The notes beneath the pieces are model-generated. The model was not told where the DNA came from. It saw only the letters and a list, made by a program, of their open reading frames with translations, and searched no databases. Below, piece by piece: positions 47,987-59,145 of a stretch of 64,000 nt of DNA. Origin of the DNA: an uncultured SAR116 cluster alpha proteobacterium (lineage in GTDB: Bacteria > Pseudomonadota > Alphaproteobacteria > Puniceispirillales > Puniceispirillaceae); contig CABYIQ010000001.1 in assembly GCA_902518965.1 (NCBI GenBank), forward strand, positions 124,001 to 188,000, written 5' to 3'. Each line of letters starts with the position of its first letter. The first letter of the stretch is position 1. A program made the translations under genes and the position numbers.

Positions 47987-48061
47987 TGGCTGGGGCGGTA
48001 GGATTCGAACCTACGATACACGATACCAAAAACCGATGCCTTACCACTTGGCTACGCCCCA
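47987..48061 (-). tRNA. tRNA-Gln (anticodon TTG)
   Basis: 75 nt on the minus strand, CCA encoded. Acceptor TGGGGCG pairs with CGCCCCA; D arm GCCA...GGC; anticodon loop TTTTGGT with TTG at 34-36 reading CAA; T arm GTAGG-TTCGAAT-CCTAC; discriminator G. The anticodon stem TCGGT/ATCGT has one T-T mismatch at 27-43 and a G-T pair. All other pairs hold. It is transcribed toward the response regulator gene. Confidence 0.95.
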
Positions 48062-48247
48062 TCATGAACCTTTGGCCTCGTTCTGACAAAGTGAGTACCT
48101 CATGCCAAAATCGCCAGACTGAACTGAGTACCAATCGGTTATTGTTCGCGAGAATATACTCACTAAGTCTATGGCGATCAATGAAAAAATCAGCTAAAAG
48201 CAATCTGAATTAGAGTGTTTCGTAGCAATTGATTTTCCTGCCCCTAC

Positions 48248-49114
48248 TCATGTGATCAAGCTTGTAGCCACTGCCCAGAATCCAAATGCGTTCAGCTCTT
48301 CACAAAGTTGACTAACGATATTCTTAGAGGTACTTAGCGCGAAACAACTTGCGCCGCTGCCTGACATTCCTACCCCTAACAAGTCATCGGCCACTGATGA
48401 ATTTTTCATCCGATGAATCAAAGTGGCGATCTGCGGACAGATGCGTATTGCTGGATTGTACAAATCATTACCAAGTGCGAGTACATCTTTGAGCTGGAGC
48501 ATATCATGTTCTGCAAAAGGAATTAAATTTGAGCTATAATTCTCCGGATGTAGTGCGCTAAATATTGTAGCCGTCAACATTGGGTGTCCAGGATTGGCGA
48601 TAGCGCAGTGAAGGTCTCCTTCTTTAAGTTTGACTGGACGAACATCTGTTCCATCCCCCTGCATAATCTGGTAACCGGGGCGAAGACAAACAGGCACATC
48701 TGCGCCAATGTCACTTGCCAGACAGAATAAGCGCTGTTTTTCAGATAGGCTTAACTCCATCATATCTGCAAGACAGCGAAGATAAGCGGCAACATCACTT
48801 GATCCGCCGCCAAGGCCGCTACTTACTGGAATGTATTTTTCGAGATGGATGTGGTGGGGTTGTGGCTTGAATCCAGCTGCTAAGACAGCGTTTCTTGTTT
48901 TATTGATAAGATTATCCTGAAGATTTTTTTGAAGTTCAGTTGCGAATGGCCCGCCGATGGTCAGGCCGGTAGGTCTGTTGTTTGATATAATCAGCTGATC
49001 TGCATAAGAAGTGAAAGCAGCGAATGAGATGAGTTCATGATATCCATCCGCTCTACGGCCTGTTATATTTAGGCTCAGATTTACTTTTGCTGGGGCGAGG
49101 CTATTCCAGTCCAT
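48248..49114 (-). CDS. ispE: 4-diphosphocytidyl-2-C-methyl-D-erythritol kinase
   Basis: 288 aa from the ATG at 49112-49114, inside the end of the TPR gene (14-base overlap). GHMP kinase of the non-mevalonate isoprenoid pathway: LAPAKVNLSLNITGRRADGY at the start with the catalytic Lys region, ATP loop PVSSGLGGGSSDVAAYLR near residue 95, and GVGMSGSGASCFAL near the C-terminus. The 186 bases to tRNA-Gln hold no clear gene. Confidence 0.94.
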   Translation of the reverse strand: MDWNSLAPAKVNLSLNITGRRADGYHELISFAAFTSYADQLIISNNRPTGLTIGGPFATELQKNLQDNLINKTRNAVLAAGFKPQPHHIHLEKYIPVSSGLGGGSSDVAAYLRCLADMMELSLSEKQRLFCLASDIGADVPVCLRPGYQIMQGDGTDVRPVKLKEGDLHCAIANPGHPMLTATIFSALHPENYSSNLIPFAEHDMLQLKDVLALGNDLYNPAIRICPQIATLIHRMKNSSVADDLLGVGMSGSGASCFALSTSKNIVSQLCEELNAFGFWAVATSLIT

Positions 49115-50837
49115 CTGCCATTTTTTCCGCAATTATAGTAGCGTATTTGTCTTCAATCCCCATATCCAAAGCCTGTCGCCATTTGTAACGTGCTTCAAGG
49201 AAGCGCCCGACCTTCCAATATGCATCACCAAGATGATCTACAATCACGGGATCTGTAGGGGCCAGCTGTATAGCTTTTTCTAACCACAGCACAGCTGAAT
49301 CAAAATTACTTTGTCGGAAATAGGCCCAGCCAAGGGAATCAGCAAAATAACCGGATGTTGGCTGCAAATTAACAGCCCTTTTTATCAATTCAAAAGCTTC
49401 TTCGATACGCCTGTTTTCATCAACCCACCAATAGCCGATATAATTTAATGTAAGTGAATCATCAGGGTTGAGTTGAAGTGCTTTTTGAAGGGCATTTTCT
49501 GCCAGTTCAACTTGGCCAGTACGCTCATAACTTATGCCGAGATTTCGATAGTTAAAGTTAGTTTGTCTACCTAAAGCCAACACTTGTTCAAAATAGTCGA
49601 TAGCGTGGTGATATAACTCTTCTCGTCTTGCAATTGTTCCTGCATGTTGCAAAATCAGCGCTTTTTCATGAGCAAACATCGCCTCTGTGCCGAAATCAGT
49701 TAATTCGGCAAGAGCATTTTCTGCGACGATGAAAGCTGAGTGTGCATTCCCTGTTTGCCGCGCAATTTCCATTTTTAGCATTATGGCTTGATTGAAATAG
49801 GGGCTGGTACCGGTAACCTGATTTAGATAGTCGACAGCTCTCTCATAGTCCGACTGATCAAAATAGGTTTGCGCTAAAATCAGTTGGCCAAGATCAAGTT
49901 CAGGCCAAATGGATAAAGCTAAATGTATGCGAGGCAGGATCAGGGATTGGCCATAAGGCGCACTGCCAAACCAGTTGAACTCAAAAATAAACTGAGCAAA
50001 GAGCTGGCGTACGTTTAGCTGTCGAAGCAGTTTTGTTTGGCGGGTTTTGTATAGATGAAGCAGCCACTCAGAAGCTAATTCCCCTCCCTGATATTTGCGG
50101 AGCATAGCTTTTGCATTGTCATGTGCGCCAAGTCGCCATAGGCCGGCAGTGGTAGCAATTAGAGTATAGCTGGCTGTTTTATTGCGCAGGCTTATGGATT
50201 TATAAAGAGAAATTGCTTCTGCAGTATTACCTGTAATCTCCGCAAAATAGGCTTGATGAAGCGTCAGAATTTCATGTGGAATATCTATTTTTGTGTTAAT
50301 TATGAAATCTATCATGCGCTGTTGTTCCCGCAGCGCGGTCTCTGGTTCGCCAAGACCAATAAGGGCAAGGCTTCGCAACCCAGCAGCAAACATATAACCA
50401 TGGTCTGTCAGGCTAATTTTATCACTGAGCGCAATAACAGCTTCCCAATCACCACTGTTCACTGCAGCGCTTAAGGCAGGCTCAGAGGACAGACTGAATT
50501 CGCTACCTAAATGCTCTAGTTCAGCAGCTATTTCTGCTGCTCTTTTTAGGTTTCCACTTTGATAATTACTCAGAAAACTCTGTTCCCACAGCATTAAATT
50601 ATCACTACCTTCAGATAAAGTTCGGTCAAAATAAAATCCAGCCGCAACATTATCCCCGTTGAATAGAGCTTGCCGCGCCGCAAGAAATTGTCCTGATTTT
50701 GAGGGAGGTAAATTTGGGGCTATTCTATTATCCTGTTGATTTAGAGGTTCATTTCTGTCTTCGGATATAGAAATGGACTGGCAAGACACGAAGAAGCAAG
50801 AACTTATAATCAAAAAGGCAGCTATAATCTTCCGCAT
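49101..50837 (-). CDS. TPR-repeat lipoprotein
   Basis: 578 aa from the ATG at 50835-50837. Signal with lipobox FVSC (Cys19). Most of the chain is helical repeats; the C-terminal third has recognisable TPRs (HAIDYFEQVLALGRQTNFNY, then LAENALQKALQLNPDDSLTL, then YFRQSNFDSAVLWLEKAIQL, ending with AYWKVGRFLEARYKWRQALD). Related alphaproteobacterial proteins sit upstream of ispE. Likely a periplasmic scaffold; partner unknown. Confidence 0.88.
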   Translation of the reverse strand: MRKIIAAFLIISSCFFVSCQSISISEDRNEPLNQQDNRIAPNLPPSKSGQFLAARQALFNGDNVAAGFYFDRTLSEGSDNLMLWEQSFLSNYQSGNLKRAAEIAAELEHLGSEFSLSSEPALSAAVNSGDWEAVIALSDKISLTDHGYMFAAGLRSLALIGLGEPETALREQQRMIDFIINTKIDIPHEILTLHQAYFAEITGNTAEAISLYKSISLRNKTASYTLIATTAGLWRLGAHDNAKAMLRKYQGGELASEWLLHLYKTRQTKLLRQLNVRQLFAQFIFEFNWFGSAPYGQSLILPRIHLALSIWPELDLGQLILAQTYFDQSDYERAVDYLNQVTGTSPYFNQAIMLKMEIARQTGNAHSAFIVAENALAELTDFGTEAMFAHEKALILQHAGTIARREELYHHAIDYFEQVLALGRQTNFNYRNLGISYERTGQVELAENALQKALQLNPDDSLTLNYIGYWWVDENRRIEEAFELIKRAVNLQPTSGYFADSLGWAYFRQSNFDSAVLWLEKAIQLAPTDPVIVDHLGDAYWKVGRFLEARYKWRQALDMGIEDKYATIIAEKMADGLE

Positions 50838-50898
50838 TGACTGTTTGCCCTGTTTCCACTGCACATCTGACTGAGCGTTATGACGGAACAAACCCTAT

Positions 50899-52533
50899 TT
50901 ACATATTGGGATAATTTGGACCGCCGCCCCCTTCCGGGGTAACCCATCTGATATTTTGGCTTGGATCTTTGATATCACATGTTTTGCAATGAACACAATT
51001 TTGCGCATTAATTTGTAATTTGGGGTTAGAGCCATCTTCATTACGCACAATTTCATAAACTCCGGCCGGACAATAACGTTGCTCGGGGCTGTCATACAAG
51101 GCCAGATTGTGTTCAATCGGCACAGCGTCATCTTTTAAGGTCAAATGAACAGGTTGATTTTCTTCATGATTTGTCCCAGACAGATACACAGATGAATTTC
51201 TGTCAAAACTTACCTTATTGTCAGGTTTGGGGTAATTGATTTGAACAGCTTCTGCTGCAGGCTTCAAATAGGTGTGATCGGCATGATGGTGAAATGTCCA
51301 GGGAGCTTTTCCACGGAAAATATAGGTATCAAGCGCAGCATAGCTCATACCGGCCCATAACCCTTTTGTAAAGGCAGGGCGGATATTTCGCACTTTATAC
51401 AATTCAAACCACAGCCATGAAGATTCTATTTTCTCAGCATAGCTAGCAGGTTCTTTACCAGTCGCGTCACCAGCCATAAGGTCAAAGACAGCCTCAGCGG
51501 CAAGCATGCCTGACTTCATGGCGGTGTGTGTGCCTTTGATTTTTGGCACATTCAAGAACCCAGCTGTGCAACCAACAAGGCAACCTCCAGGAAAGGTTAG
51601 TTTTGGAATCGACTGGAACCCGCCTTCATTCAGAGCACGCGCTCCATAAGATACGCGCCGCCCACCCTCAAAAATGGACCGGACCTTCGGGTGTGTCTTA
51701 AAGCGCTGAAATTCCTCAAAGGGCGATAAATAGGGGTTGCTATAATCAAGACCCACTACATAACCAACAGCTACCTGATTTCCGTTCAAATGATACAGAA
51801 ATGAACCACCATATGTATCCGCTGAAAGTGGCCAGCCAACAGAATGCCATACAGTGCCAGGCTTTGATTTTTCAGGGGCGATATCCCACAGCTCTTTAAT
51901 GCCAATGGCAAATGTCTGCGGGTCTTTGCCTTCTCTTAGCTCATAAGTTTCGAACAGACCTTTGGTTAAATGACCCCTGCAGCCTTCAGCAAAAATCGTT
52001 TGTTTTGCTAGCAAGTCCATTCCGGGCATATAGCCATCGGTTTTCTCACCATTTTTACTGATTCCCATATCGCCAACAGCAACACCTTTTACGCTGCCAT
52101 CATCAGAAAACAGAACTTGTGCGGCAGCAAAACCAGGGTACACCTCTACGCCTAACTGTTCAGCTTGATCGCTAAGCCAGCGGCAGAAGTTACCGAGTGA
52201 AATAATATAGTTACCATGGTTGTTCATCTGTGGCGGTGTGGGCAACCGAATCGAACCTGTTTGGGTTAAAAACATGAATTTGTCACTAGATACAGCTGTT
52301 TCAAGAGGCGCATTTTTATCTGCCCAATCTGAAATCAACTCGTTAAGGGCGCGAGGCTCAAGAACAGCGCCGGATAAAATATGTGCCCCAATCTCACTGC
52401 CTTTATCGATTAGGCAGACAGATAAGTCCTGGCCCTTTTCATCAGCTAGCTGTTTCAGTCTGATGGCAGCTGACAGGCCTGATGGTCCTCCACCAACAAT
52501 CAGCACATCGAATTCCATTGTTTCACGTTCCAT
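50899..52533 (-). CDS. Electron transfer flavoprotein-ubiquinone oxidoreductase
   Basis: 544 aa from the ATG at 52531-52533, with GAGGG eight bases upstream. Membrane-associated FAD and iron-sulfur enzyme passing electrons from ETF to ubiquinone. FAD site [18 protein letters not shown] near residue 8, [18 protein letters not shown] near 50, the [20 protein letters not shown] block near 330 and 4Fe-4S cysteines in CPAGVYEIV and [13 protein letters not shown] near the end. Implies fatty-acid or amino-acid oxidation. Confidence 0.95.
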   Translation of the reverse strand: MERETMEFDVLIVGGGPSGLSAAIRLKQLADEKGQDLSVCLIDKGSEIGAHILSGAVLEPRALNELISDWADKNAPLETAVSSDKFMFLTQTGSIRLPTPPQMNNHGNYIISLGNFCRWLSDQAEQLGVEVYPGFAAAQVLFSDDGSVKGVAVGDMGISKNGEKTDGYMPGMDLLAKQTIFAEGCRGHLTKGLFETYELREGKDPQTFAIGIKELWDIAPEKSKPGTVWHSVGWPLSADTYGGSFLYHLNGNQVAVGYVVGLDYSNPYLSPFEEFQRFKTHPKVRSIFEGGRRVSYGARALNEGGFQSIPKLTFPGGCLVGCTAGFLNVPKIKGTHTAMKSGMLAAEAVFDLMAGDATGKEPASYAEKIESSWLWFELYKVRNIRPAFTKGLWAGMSYAALDTYIFRGKAPWTFHHHADHTYLKPAAEAVQINYPKPDNKVSFDRNSSVYLSGTNHEENQPVHLTLKDDAVPIEHNLALYDSPEQRYCPAGVYEIVRNEDGSNPKLQINAQNCVHCKTCDIKDPSQNIRWVTPEGGGGPNYPNM

Positions 52534-52725
52534 GTTTTCTACCCTCGTCACAGTCTGCGAATTATACTCAGTCCTATGCGTTTCATTTCTCGCAGTCCAG
52601 TGTTTCTAGTATTGTTTCTTGACCTGCAGAATATCACCGTGTCAATGGCACAAGAAAGCATACTTGTTCAATCTGATATGTCATTATATTCTGGCGGTAA
52701 TTTTTTGTTCTGGACACAAAATGCA

Positions 52726-53550
52726 ATGACAACGTCGTATGTTACACATTCTGAGCTTGCAGCTGCCCTGCATTGGCAGATGGAGATGGGGGTTGACGTA
52801 GCTCTTGTTGATAGCCCGGCGCCGCGGGCAGAGCTGCAACCAACGTCACTTGAAGCAGGTGTTCAGCGGCAAAAAAAGCTTCCAGCAGCAGGCTCACTGT
52901 CTGCCGCAGCGGCGGCATTGGACGATATAGTGCCTGTTTTGTTTTCATCCCAGACGCCCGGTTATGATCTGGCTGCTGTAAAGACTTTGGACGTGTTACG
53001 GATCTCTATGGAGGGTTTTGATGGTTGTGCATTGAAAAAGACAGCCAGCAATTTTGTCTTTGCAGATGGCAATCCAAAAGCGAAAATCATGATAATTGGT
53101 GAAGCTCCGGGCGGAGATGAAGACAGGATGGGTCTGCCTTTCGTAGGGGCAGCTGGTCAGCTTCTTGATAAAATGCTGGCTGCAATTGGATTGGACCGTC
53201 AGCATGTCTATATAACAAATATCCTGCCTTGGCGTCCCCCAGGAAATAGAACTCCCACATCTGAAGAAGTGGCTTTGATGTGGCCCTTTTTGCGTCGCCA
53301 TATTCAGCTGAAAGCTCCGAAGGTGATTTTTGCGCTCGGGGGCAGTTCAGCAAAACTGTTGTTGAACACTACAACTGGTATATTAAAACTCAGGGGTCAG
53401 GTTCAGGAGATTGATTTTAGTGATACAGGACAGGCGAATGTGATTCCTGTTCTGCCTAGTTTGCATCCAGCATATTTATTACGGGCCCCAAAGATGAAAC
53501 AACAGGCTTTTCATGATCTTTTAGTTCTGAAATCCATGTGCAGAGAATAG
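52726..53550 (+). CDS. Uracil-DNA glycosylase, family 4-like
   Basis: 274 aa from the ATG at 52726, chosen because family members start near TTSYVTHSELAAALHWQMEM; the frame is open back to 52576. Motif 1 MIIGEAPGGDEDRMGLPFVG near residue 122, LPWRPPGNRTPT near 165, and motif 2 LPSLHPAYLLRAPKMKQ near 253 are present. The usual family 4 iron-sulfur cysteine pair near the N-terminal side is reduced to one Cys (GCALKKTASN), as in other alphaproteobacterial members I know. The first 90 residues are variable. Confidence 0.85.
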   Translation: MTTSYVTHSELAAALHWQMEMGVDVALVDSPAPRAELQPTSLEAGVQRQKKLPAAGSLSAAAAALDDIVPVLFSSQTPGYDLAAVKTLDVLRISMEGFDGCALKKTASNFVFADGNPKAKIMIIGEAPGGDEDRMGLPFVGAAGQLLDKMLAAIGLDRQHVYITNILPWRPPGNRTPTSEEVALMWPFLRRHIQLKAPKVIFALGGSSAKLLLNTTTGILKLRGQVQEIDFSDTGQANVIPVLPSLHPAYLLRAPKMKQQAFHDLLVLKSMCRE

Positions 53551-53553
53551 TCA

Positions 53554-55296
53554 ATGCGGAACAGATTTAGTTTGAAGATGAAAATGTTGTGGATTGTTTT
53601 GACCTTGTCTGCAGCGGTTGGACCTACGCCGGTTGGCGCCGCGGATAAGCTGCCACAGTTTTTGTCCTCCAAAGATGCGGACACATACCGTCAGATTTTT
53701 GCTTTACAGGAAGATGGTGAGATTAAAGCAGCTGCAATGCTGATCAAGACATTGGACAGCGATCTTCTTATGGGACATGTGCTTTCGCAGAAATATCTGC
53801 ACCCTACCGCCTGGCGGTCAAGTTTCAAAGACCTATCAGTCTGGTTGTCGCGTTATAATGACCACCCCTCTGCTAGCCGCATCAAATGGTTGTCTGATAA
53901 GAGAAAGCCAAAAGGTGCAAAGTCAGCCAAAGCCCCGAAACAGGGCTACCTGAACGGTGTTGGCCTGTCGAGGCCGCAAAGTTTTCGGGCGACCATCCCG
54001 GAATCATGGAAAGGTAGGTCTGCTCCACGCCGCACAGCAAGCATAGCTAGGGAAATAAGGCGAGCGATCCGGAGAGGACATCCTTCAGGCGCCCTGGATA
54101 TAATCAACAATAAATCGAATTTGCGTTATTTGACCGCTTCTGAAGAAGCACATTTGCGTGGTGAAATTGCACATGCTTATTTTATTTTTGGTGTTGATGA
54201 CAAAGCCGTAAGGGCAGCCCGACAGGCAATTGCCAAGGACACCGAACAGGCCTTTATGGGGTATTGGGCTGGCGGTCTAGCCTCTTGGCGTGCAGAGCGG
54301 TTTGAGCTTGCGGGCAGTTTTTTCAAGACATTAGCCGAAATGGAAAATGCGCCTGATGTTTTGCGTGCGGGTGCCGCCTTTTGGGCACATCGGGTCGCAA
54401 TGCGTTTTGGCCAGCCATTACAAGCGGACAGCTATATGAATATTGCCGCAACATATCCGGAAACATTTTATGGCGTTATGGCTGTGCAGGCTGCTGGCCA
54501 GCGTTATGAGATTGACTTTTCTTTACCTGCTATTACAGATGATTTCAGGGCCTGGCTTGCCGCGCAAAGAGGTGGCCAGCGTGCGCTGGCCTTGTTGCAG
54601 GTTGGCAACTGGACAAGGGCTGCGCGTGAATTGCGGTATCTTGTTGAGGAAATGCCACCTGCTTTTCAGCGTGATCTGATCGCTTTCGCGACACGCAATC
54701 ATATGCCCGGTCTGGCCTTTAGGCTCGCTGATCTGCATCAACGCGATACGGGTGAACAAATTTATGCTGCGCTCTATCCTTTGTTGTCAGAGAAGACAGG
54801 TTTTGTTGCGGATGAAGCTCTTGTTTTGGCTATTATCCGAAAGGAATCAGGCTTTTATCCACTAGCGCGCAGCCGCGCACGGGCAGCTGGCCTGATGCAG
54901 CTCATGCCGGCCACCGCAGCGTTCATTGCTCAAGACAGGCGTTATCGGCGCACTCATAAGCATAAGCTCCATGATCCTACACTGAATTTGCATCTGGGAC
55001 AAAAATACATCGGCCATTTGTTAGCTGAGCCGCATATAAATGGGGACTTGGTGCGTATGCTGGCAGCGTATAATGGCGGGCCTGGGAATCTGAATAAATG
55101 GTTGCGCAAACTTGACCACAAAGATGACAGTTTTCTTTTGATTGAATCAATTCCGGCGCGCGAAACACGAAATTATATCAAAGGCGTGCTTAGCTATCTA
55201 TTTATTTACCGCAACCAGCTGGGTCAGCCCATGCCGTCACTTCTTGATTTGGTTGCCGGCCAAAAAGCAGACAGACGGCTGGCATCATCTCAGTGA
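53554..55296 (+). CDS. slt: Soluble lytic murein transglycosylase
   Basis: 580 aa. Signal peptide at the N-terminus (about residues 1-29, ending in VGAADKL). A long helical U-domain follows, then the catalytic domain from about 415: VLAIIRKESGFYPLARSRAR with the catalytic Glu in KES, GLMQLMPATAAFIAQD, and MLAAYNGGPGNLNKWL near 505. It cleaves glycan strands in the periplasm. It starts 3 bases after the glycosylase gene. Confidence 0.93.
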   Translation: MRNRFSLKMKMLWIVLTLSAAVGPTPVGAADKLPQFLSSKDADTYRQIFALQEDGEIKAAAMLIKTLDSDLLMGHVLSQKYLHPTAWRSSFKDLSVWLSRYNDHPSASRIKWLSDKRKPKGAKSAKAPKQGYLNGVGLSRPQSFRATIPESWKGRSAPRRTASIAREIRRAIRRGHPSGALDIINNKSNLRYLTASEEAHLRGEIAHAYFIFGVDDKAVRAARQAIAKDTEQAFMGYWAGGLASWRAERFELAGSFFKTLAEMENAPDVLRAGAAFWAHRVAMRFGQPLQADSYMNIAATYPETFYGVMAVQAAGQRYEIDFSLPAITDDFRAWLAAQRGGQRALALLQVGNWTRAARELRYLVEEMPPAFQRDLIAFATRNHMPGLAFRLADLHQRDTGEQIYAALYPLLSEKTGFVADEALVLAIIRKESGFYPLARSRARAAGLMQLMPATAAFIAQDRRYRRTHKHKLHDPTLNLHLGQKYIGHLLAEPHINGDLVRMLAAYNGGPGNLNKWLRKLDHKDDSFLLIESIPARETRNYIKGVLSYLFIYRNQLGQPMPSLLDLVAGQKADRRLASSQ

Positions 55297-55326
55297 TGGG
55301 TTTCTGCAACATTTTAGGAAAAAGAC

Positions 55327-55884
55327 ATGTCAAGAATTGATGAAACAAGGCCCTTTATCGCTGTTCGGATTGCAGTCCTCACTGTCTCTGATACACGCAG
55401 TCTGGCCGAAGATAAATCAGGAGACCTTCTGGCCAGCAGATTGATTGAAGCGGGTCACACACTTGCCGCTCGTGAAATTTGCACGGACGATGTTAACGCA
55501 ATTACCGCAGAGGTGAACAGATTTATCTCTGATACTGAAATTGACTGTGTCATTTCCACTGGCGGCACTGGCGTTACCGGACGTGATGTGACCCCTGAAG
55601 CGTTCAGATCTTTATTTGAAAAAGAAATTGAAGGCTTTGGCGAAATGTTCAGATTCCTGTCATTTCAGAAAATTGGTACTTCTACCTTGCAAAGTCGTGC
55701 GGTCGCAGGAGTTGCTGGCGGCACCTATCTGTTTGCCCTACCCGGCTCGCCCTCTGCCTGCCGAGATGCCTGGGATGATTTACTGGCGCATCAGCTGGAT
55801 TACCGGCACAGGCCTTGTAATTTTGTTGAAATTATGCCGCGACTGCGTGAAACGGGTCTTGCGGGTCGGTCATCTGGCAAATGA
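55327..55884 (+). CDS. moaB: Molybdenum cofactor biosynthesis protein MoaB
   Basis: 185 aa. Molybdopterin-binding fold with IAVLTVSDTRSLAEDKSGD near residue 15, CVISTGGTGVTGRDVTPEAF near 75 and ALPGSPSACRDAWDDLL near 138. MoaB/MogA family; MoaB is the better fit by length and neighbours, but adenylyltransferase activity cannot be ruled out. It is 30 bases after the transglycosylase gene. Confidence 0.9.
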   Translation: MSRIDETRPFIAVRIAVLTVSDTRSLAEDKSGDLLASRLIEAGHTLAAREICTDDVNAITAEVNRFISDTEIDCVISTGGTGVTGRDVTPEAFRSLFEKEIEGFGEMFRFLSFQKIGTSTLQSRAVAGVAGGTYLFALPGSPSACRDAWDDLLAHQLDYRHRPCNFVEIMPRLRETGLAGRSSGK

Positions 55885-55915
55885 AGGGTAATTTTTTAGG
55901 TAAACAGCCTTTGAT

Positions 55916-56596
55916 ATGGTCAGATATGTGACAGCCGCACCAGATAAGCCGGATTACACTTTGGAACAGCCCTTTTGCAGACAAGGCGCCGTCATTGGCG
56001 TTGATGAGGCCGGACGCGGACCATGGGCTGGCCCGGTAACAGCGACTGCTTTCTGGATTAATCCTCAAAGAAAAGACAAGCTGCCGAAAACTTTAACTGA
56101 CTCAAAAAAATTATCGGCATTGAAAAGAGAACAAATCCGACAGGAACTTTGCGCTCCAGATAACGGTCATCTATGGGCAATCAGACACACTTCAGTTGTT
56201 GAAATAGATAGGGCCGGTATTTTATCAGCGACATTTTCAGCGATGGCAGATGCCGTATATTCTCTTGCAGACTTGCTGGCACAACGGCACAATATCCAGC
56301 TTTCTATGGTTTTAATTGATGGCAATCTCCTACCGCCTCTTGATGTGCCTGGTCAGGCAGTGATTAGAGGTGACAGCCGTTCTTTATCTATTGCGGCGGC
56401 CTCTGTTCTAGCAAAAGTGGCCCGTGATGAGGTGATGTGCGACCTTGCTAACGCCTATCCTGATTATGGGTGGCAAACAAATGCAGGATATGGAACAAAA
56501 AGCCATCTGAATGCTCTTCAGGAATTTGGGGTAACCCCGCATCACCGTAAAAGTTTTGCACCAATAAAGAACAGACTGAAAAAAGGGTCCCGCTAG
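55916..56596 (+). CDS. rnhB: Ribonuclease HII
   Basis: 226 aa. Removes RNA from RNA-DNA hybrids. Active-site acids in VIGVDEAGRGPWAGPVTATA near residue 24 and VLIDGN near 138, with SIAAASVLAKVARDEVM near 160 and a C-terminal HRKSFAPI. It lies before ccrM, a conserved pairing in alphaproteobacteria. A tandem hairpin overlaps its stop. Confidence 0.95.
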   Translation: MVRYVTAAPDKPDYTLEQPFCRQGAVIGVDEAGRGPWAGPVTATAFWINPQRKDKLPKTLTDSKKLSALKREQIRQELCAPDNGHLWAIRHTSVVEIDRAGILSATFSAMADAVYSLADLLAQRHNIQLSMVLIDGNLLPPLDVPGQAVIRGDSRSLSIAAASVLAKVARDEVMCDLANAYPDYGWQTNAGYGTKSHLNALQEFGVTPHHRKSFAPIKNRLKKGSR

Positions 56597-56612
56597 GGAC
56601 GCTGTATCAGCG
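56587..56612 (+). terminator. Tandem hairpins at the end of rnhB
   Basis: GTCCC-GCTA-GGGAC (56587-56600) overlaps the rnhB stop and CGCTG-TAT-CAGCG (56600-56612) follows directly, then a T-containing stretch without a clean U-run. It may be a weak terminator separating rnhB from ccrM. Confidence 0.4.
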
Positions 56613-56700
56613 CTTGAATGTTTTGCCGAAACAACTTAGCTGACTATCCGCGGTAATGTCCGGCATTTTCTGATTACATTACTAGATTTCGTTGGTGTAG

Positions 56701-57894
<1,194 letters not shown>

Positions 57895-59145
57895 TCAGCT
57901 GGCTTCATTATGCCGTGGCGGCAGAATAAAATAACCTAATAATAATAAGATGATCACTATAGCCATCCCGCTGCGTTCATGGCCTGTAAAGACGACTAGC
58001 CAGCCATAAAGCAAAGGACCGATAAAGCTCGTTACTTTGCCTGAGAAGGCAAATAGGCCAAACATACTAGCTGTATGTTCTGCTGGCACACGCTTGGCCA
58101 TCCAGACCCTTGCTGCCGACTGGCAGGGGCCAATAAACAGACCCAAAATAAGGCTGGCTGCCCAGAAGACAGATTTGTCCGCTGCCATTATTGCAATGAT
58201 ACCCAGCCCAGTCAAACTGAGCAGAGATACACGCATCACAAGGGATGGACCAAAACTGTCTGTCAGTTTGCCAGACAGCATCGCCCCTAGCCCTGCTGTG
58301 ACGTTCAACGCAATTGCAAAAATCAGGATTTCCGTTTGGCTGAAGAAAAAAACCTTCGCGGCAAATATTCCTCCAAAGGCAAACAATGTCACAAGACCAT
58401 CTGTGAACATCATTCTAGCTATCAGAAACCGTTTCATACCAGGAATGCATCCAGCCTGTCTTAAGCTTGCGATCATTTGTGTTGTGAAATTGCCTTCCAG
58501 CGGACGGGCAGCCGGCTTTGGTCCCAATATAAATAAGGGTAGCGCAAATATAATTAGCCATGCGCCTGCAAACAGCATGGTAAGCCGCACAGATAGACCT
58601 TTATCACCATTAAATCCGAAAAGGGGTGGGTCAGGCAGGATAAGGATAAACAAAACCAGAAGCAGTGCCACAATTGCTCCAATATAACCGCTGCCCCACC
58701 CTAAGCCAGACAGTTGGCCATATTCTGACTTGCTGCCAATTAGCGGCAACAGCCCATTATAAAACAAAAACGCTGCTTCACTGAAGAAAATGGATAGGCC
58801 GGACAAAATCAATGCCAACAGAATAAAATCAGATGAAGGCTGAATAACCCATAAAGCAGCTGTCACAGCTGCTGCAATGACAGAACTGACAATGAAGCCC
58901 TGTTTGATTAGTCCTTTACTGTCTGCATATCGCCCGATTATTGGGGCTGCAAACGCCAAGAGGAAGGCCGATAGGGCTGTCATTTGCGCCCAGTAAAAAC
59001 TTCCTTTTTCTGGAGCAATTACAGTGGTGAAATAGACAGCAAAAACGAAAGTCGCATGCAAGGTCGGCAGAGGTGACGATGCCCAGTCATACAAAATCCA
59101 GCTTATCCGCGCGGCCTGTCCTGGTTTTGACTGCGCTGGGTTCAT
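57895..59145 (-). CDS. MFS transporter, UMF1/Atg22-like
   Basis: 416 aa with about 12 hydrophobic segments. The opening ISWILYDWASSPLPTLHATF is typical of the UMF1/BtlA (Atg22-related) branch of MFS permeases, and GRYADSKG near residue 71 is the loop 2-3 motif. Substrate unknown. Its start overlaps the apt stop by one base, so it is made from the glcB-apt transcript. Confidence 0.85.
   Translation of the reverse strand: MNPAQSKPGQAARISWILYDWASSPLPTLHATFVFAVYFTTVIAPEKGSFYWAQMTALSAFLLAFAAPIIGRYADSKGLIKQGFIVSSVIAAAVTAALWVIQPSSDFILLALILSGLSIFFSEAAFLFYNGLLPLIGSKSEYGQLSGLGWGSGYIGAIVALLLVLFILILPDPPLFGFNGDKGLSVRLTMLFAGAWLIIFALPLFILGPKPAARPLEGNFTTQMIASLRQAGCIPGMKRFLIARMMFTDGLVTLFAFGGIFAAKVFFFSQTEILIFAIALNVTAGLGAMLSGKLTDSFGPSLVMRVSLLSLTGLGIIAIMAADKSVFWAASLILGLFIGPCQSAARVWMAKRVPAEHTASMFGLFAFSGKVTSFIGPLLYGWLVVFTGHERSGMAIVIILLLLGYFILPPRHNEAS

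Noticed and set aside
47986-48213. 75-codon frame over the tRNA gene
   Set aside because: It is the tRNA-Gln sequence read on the other strand.
52519-52534. parS-like TGTTTCACGTTC at the start of the ETF oxidoreductase gene
   Set aside because: Only the left half matches, the CACGTG core is broken, and it lies 13 kb beyond parB.
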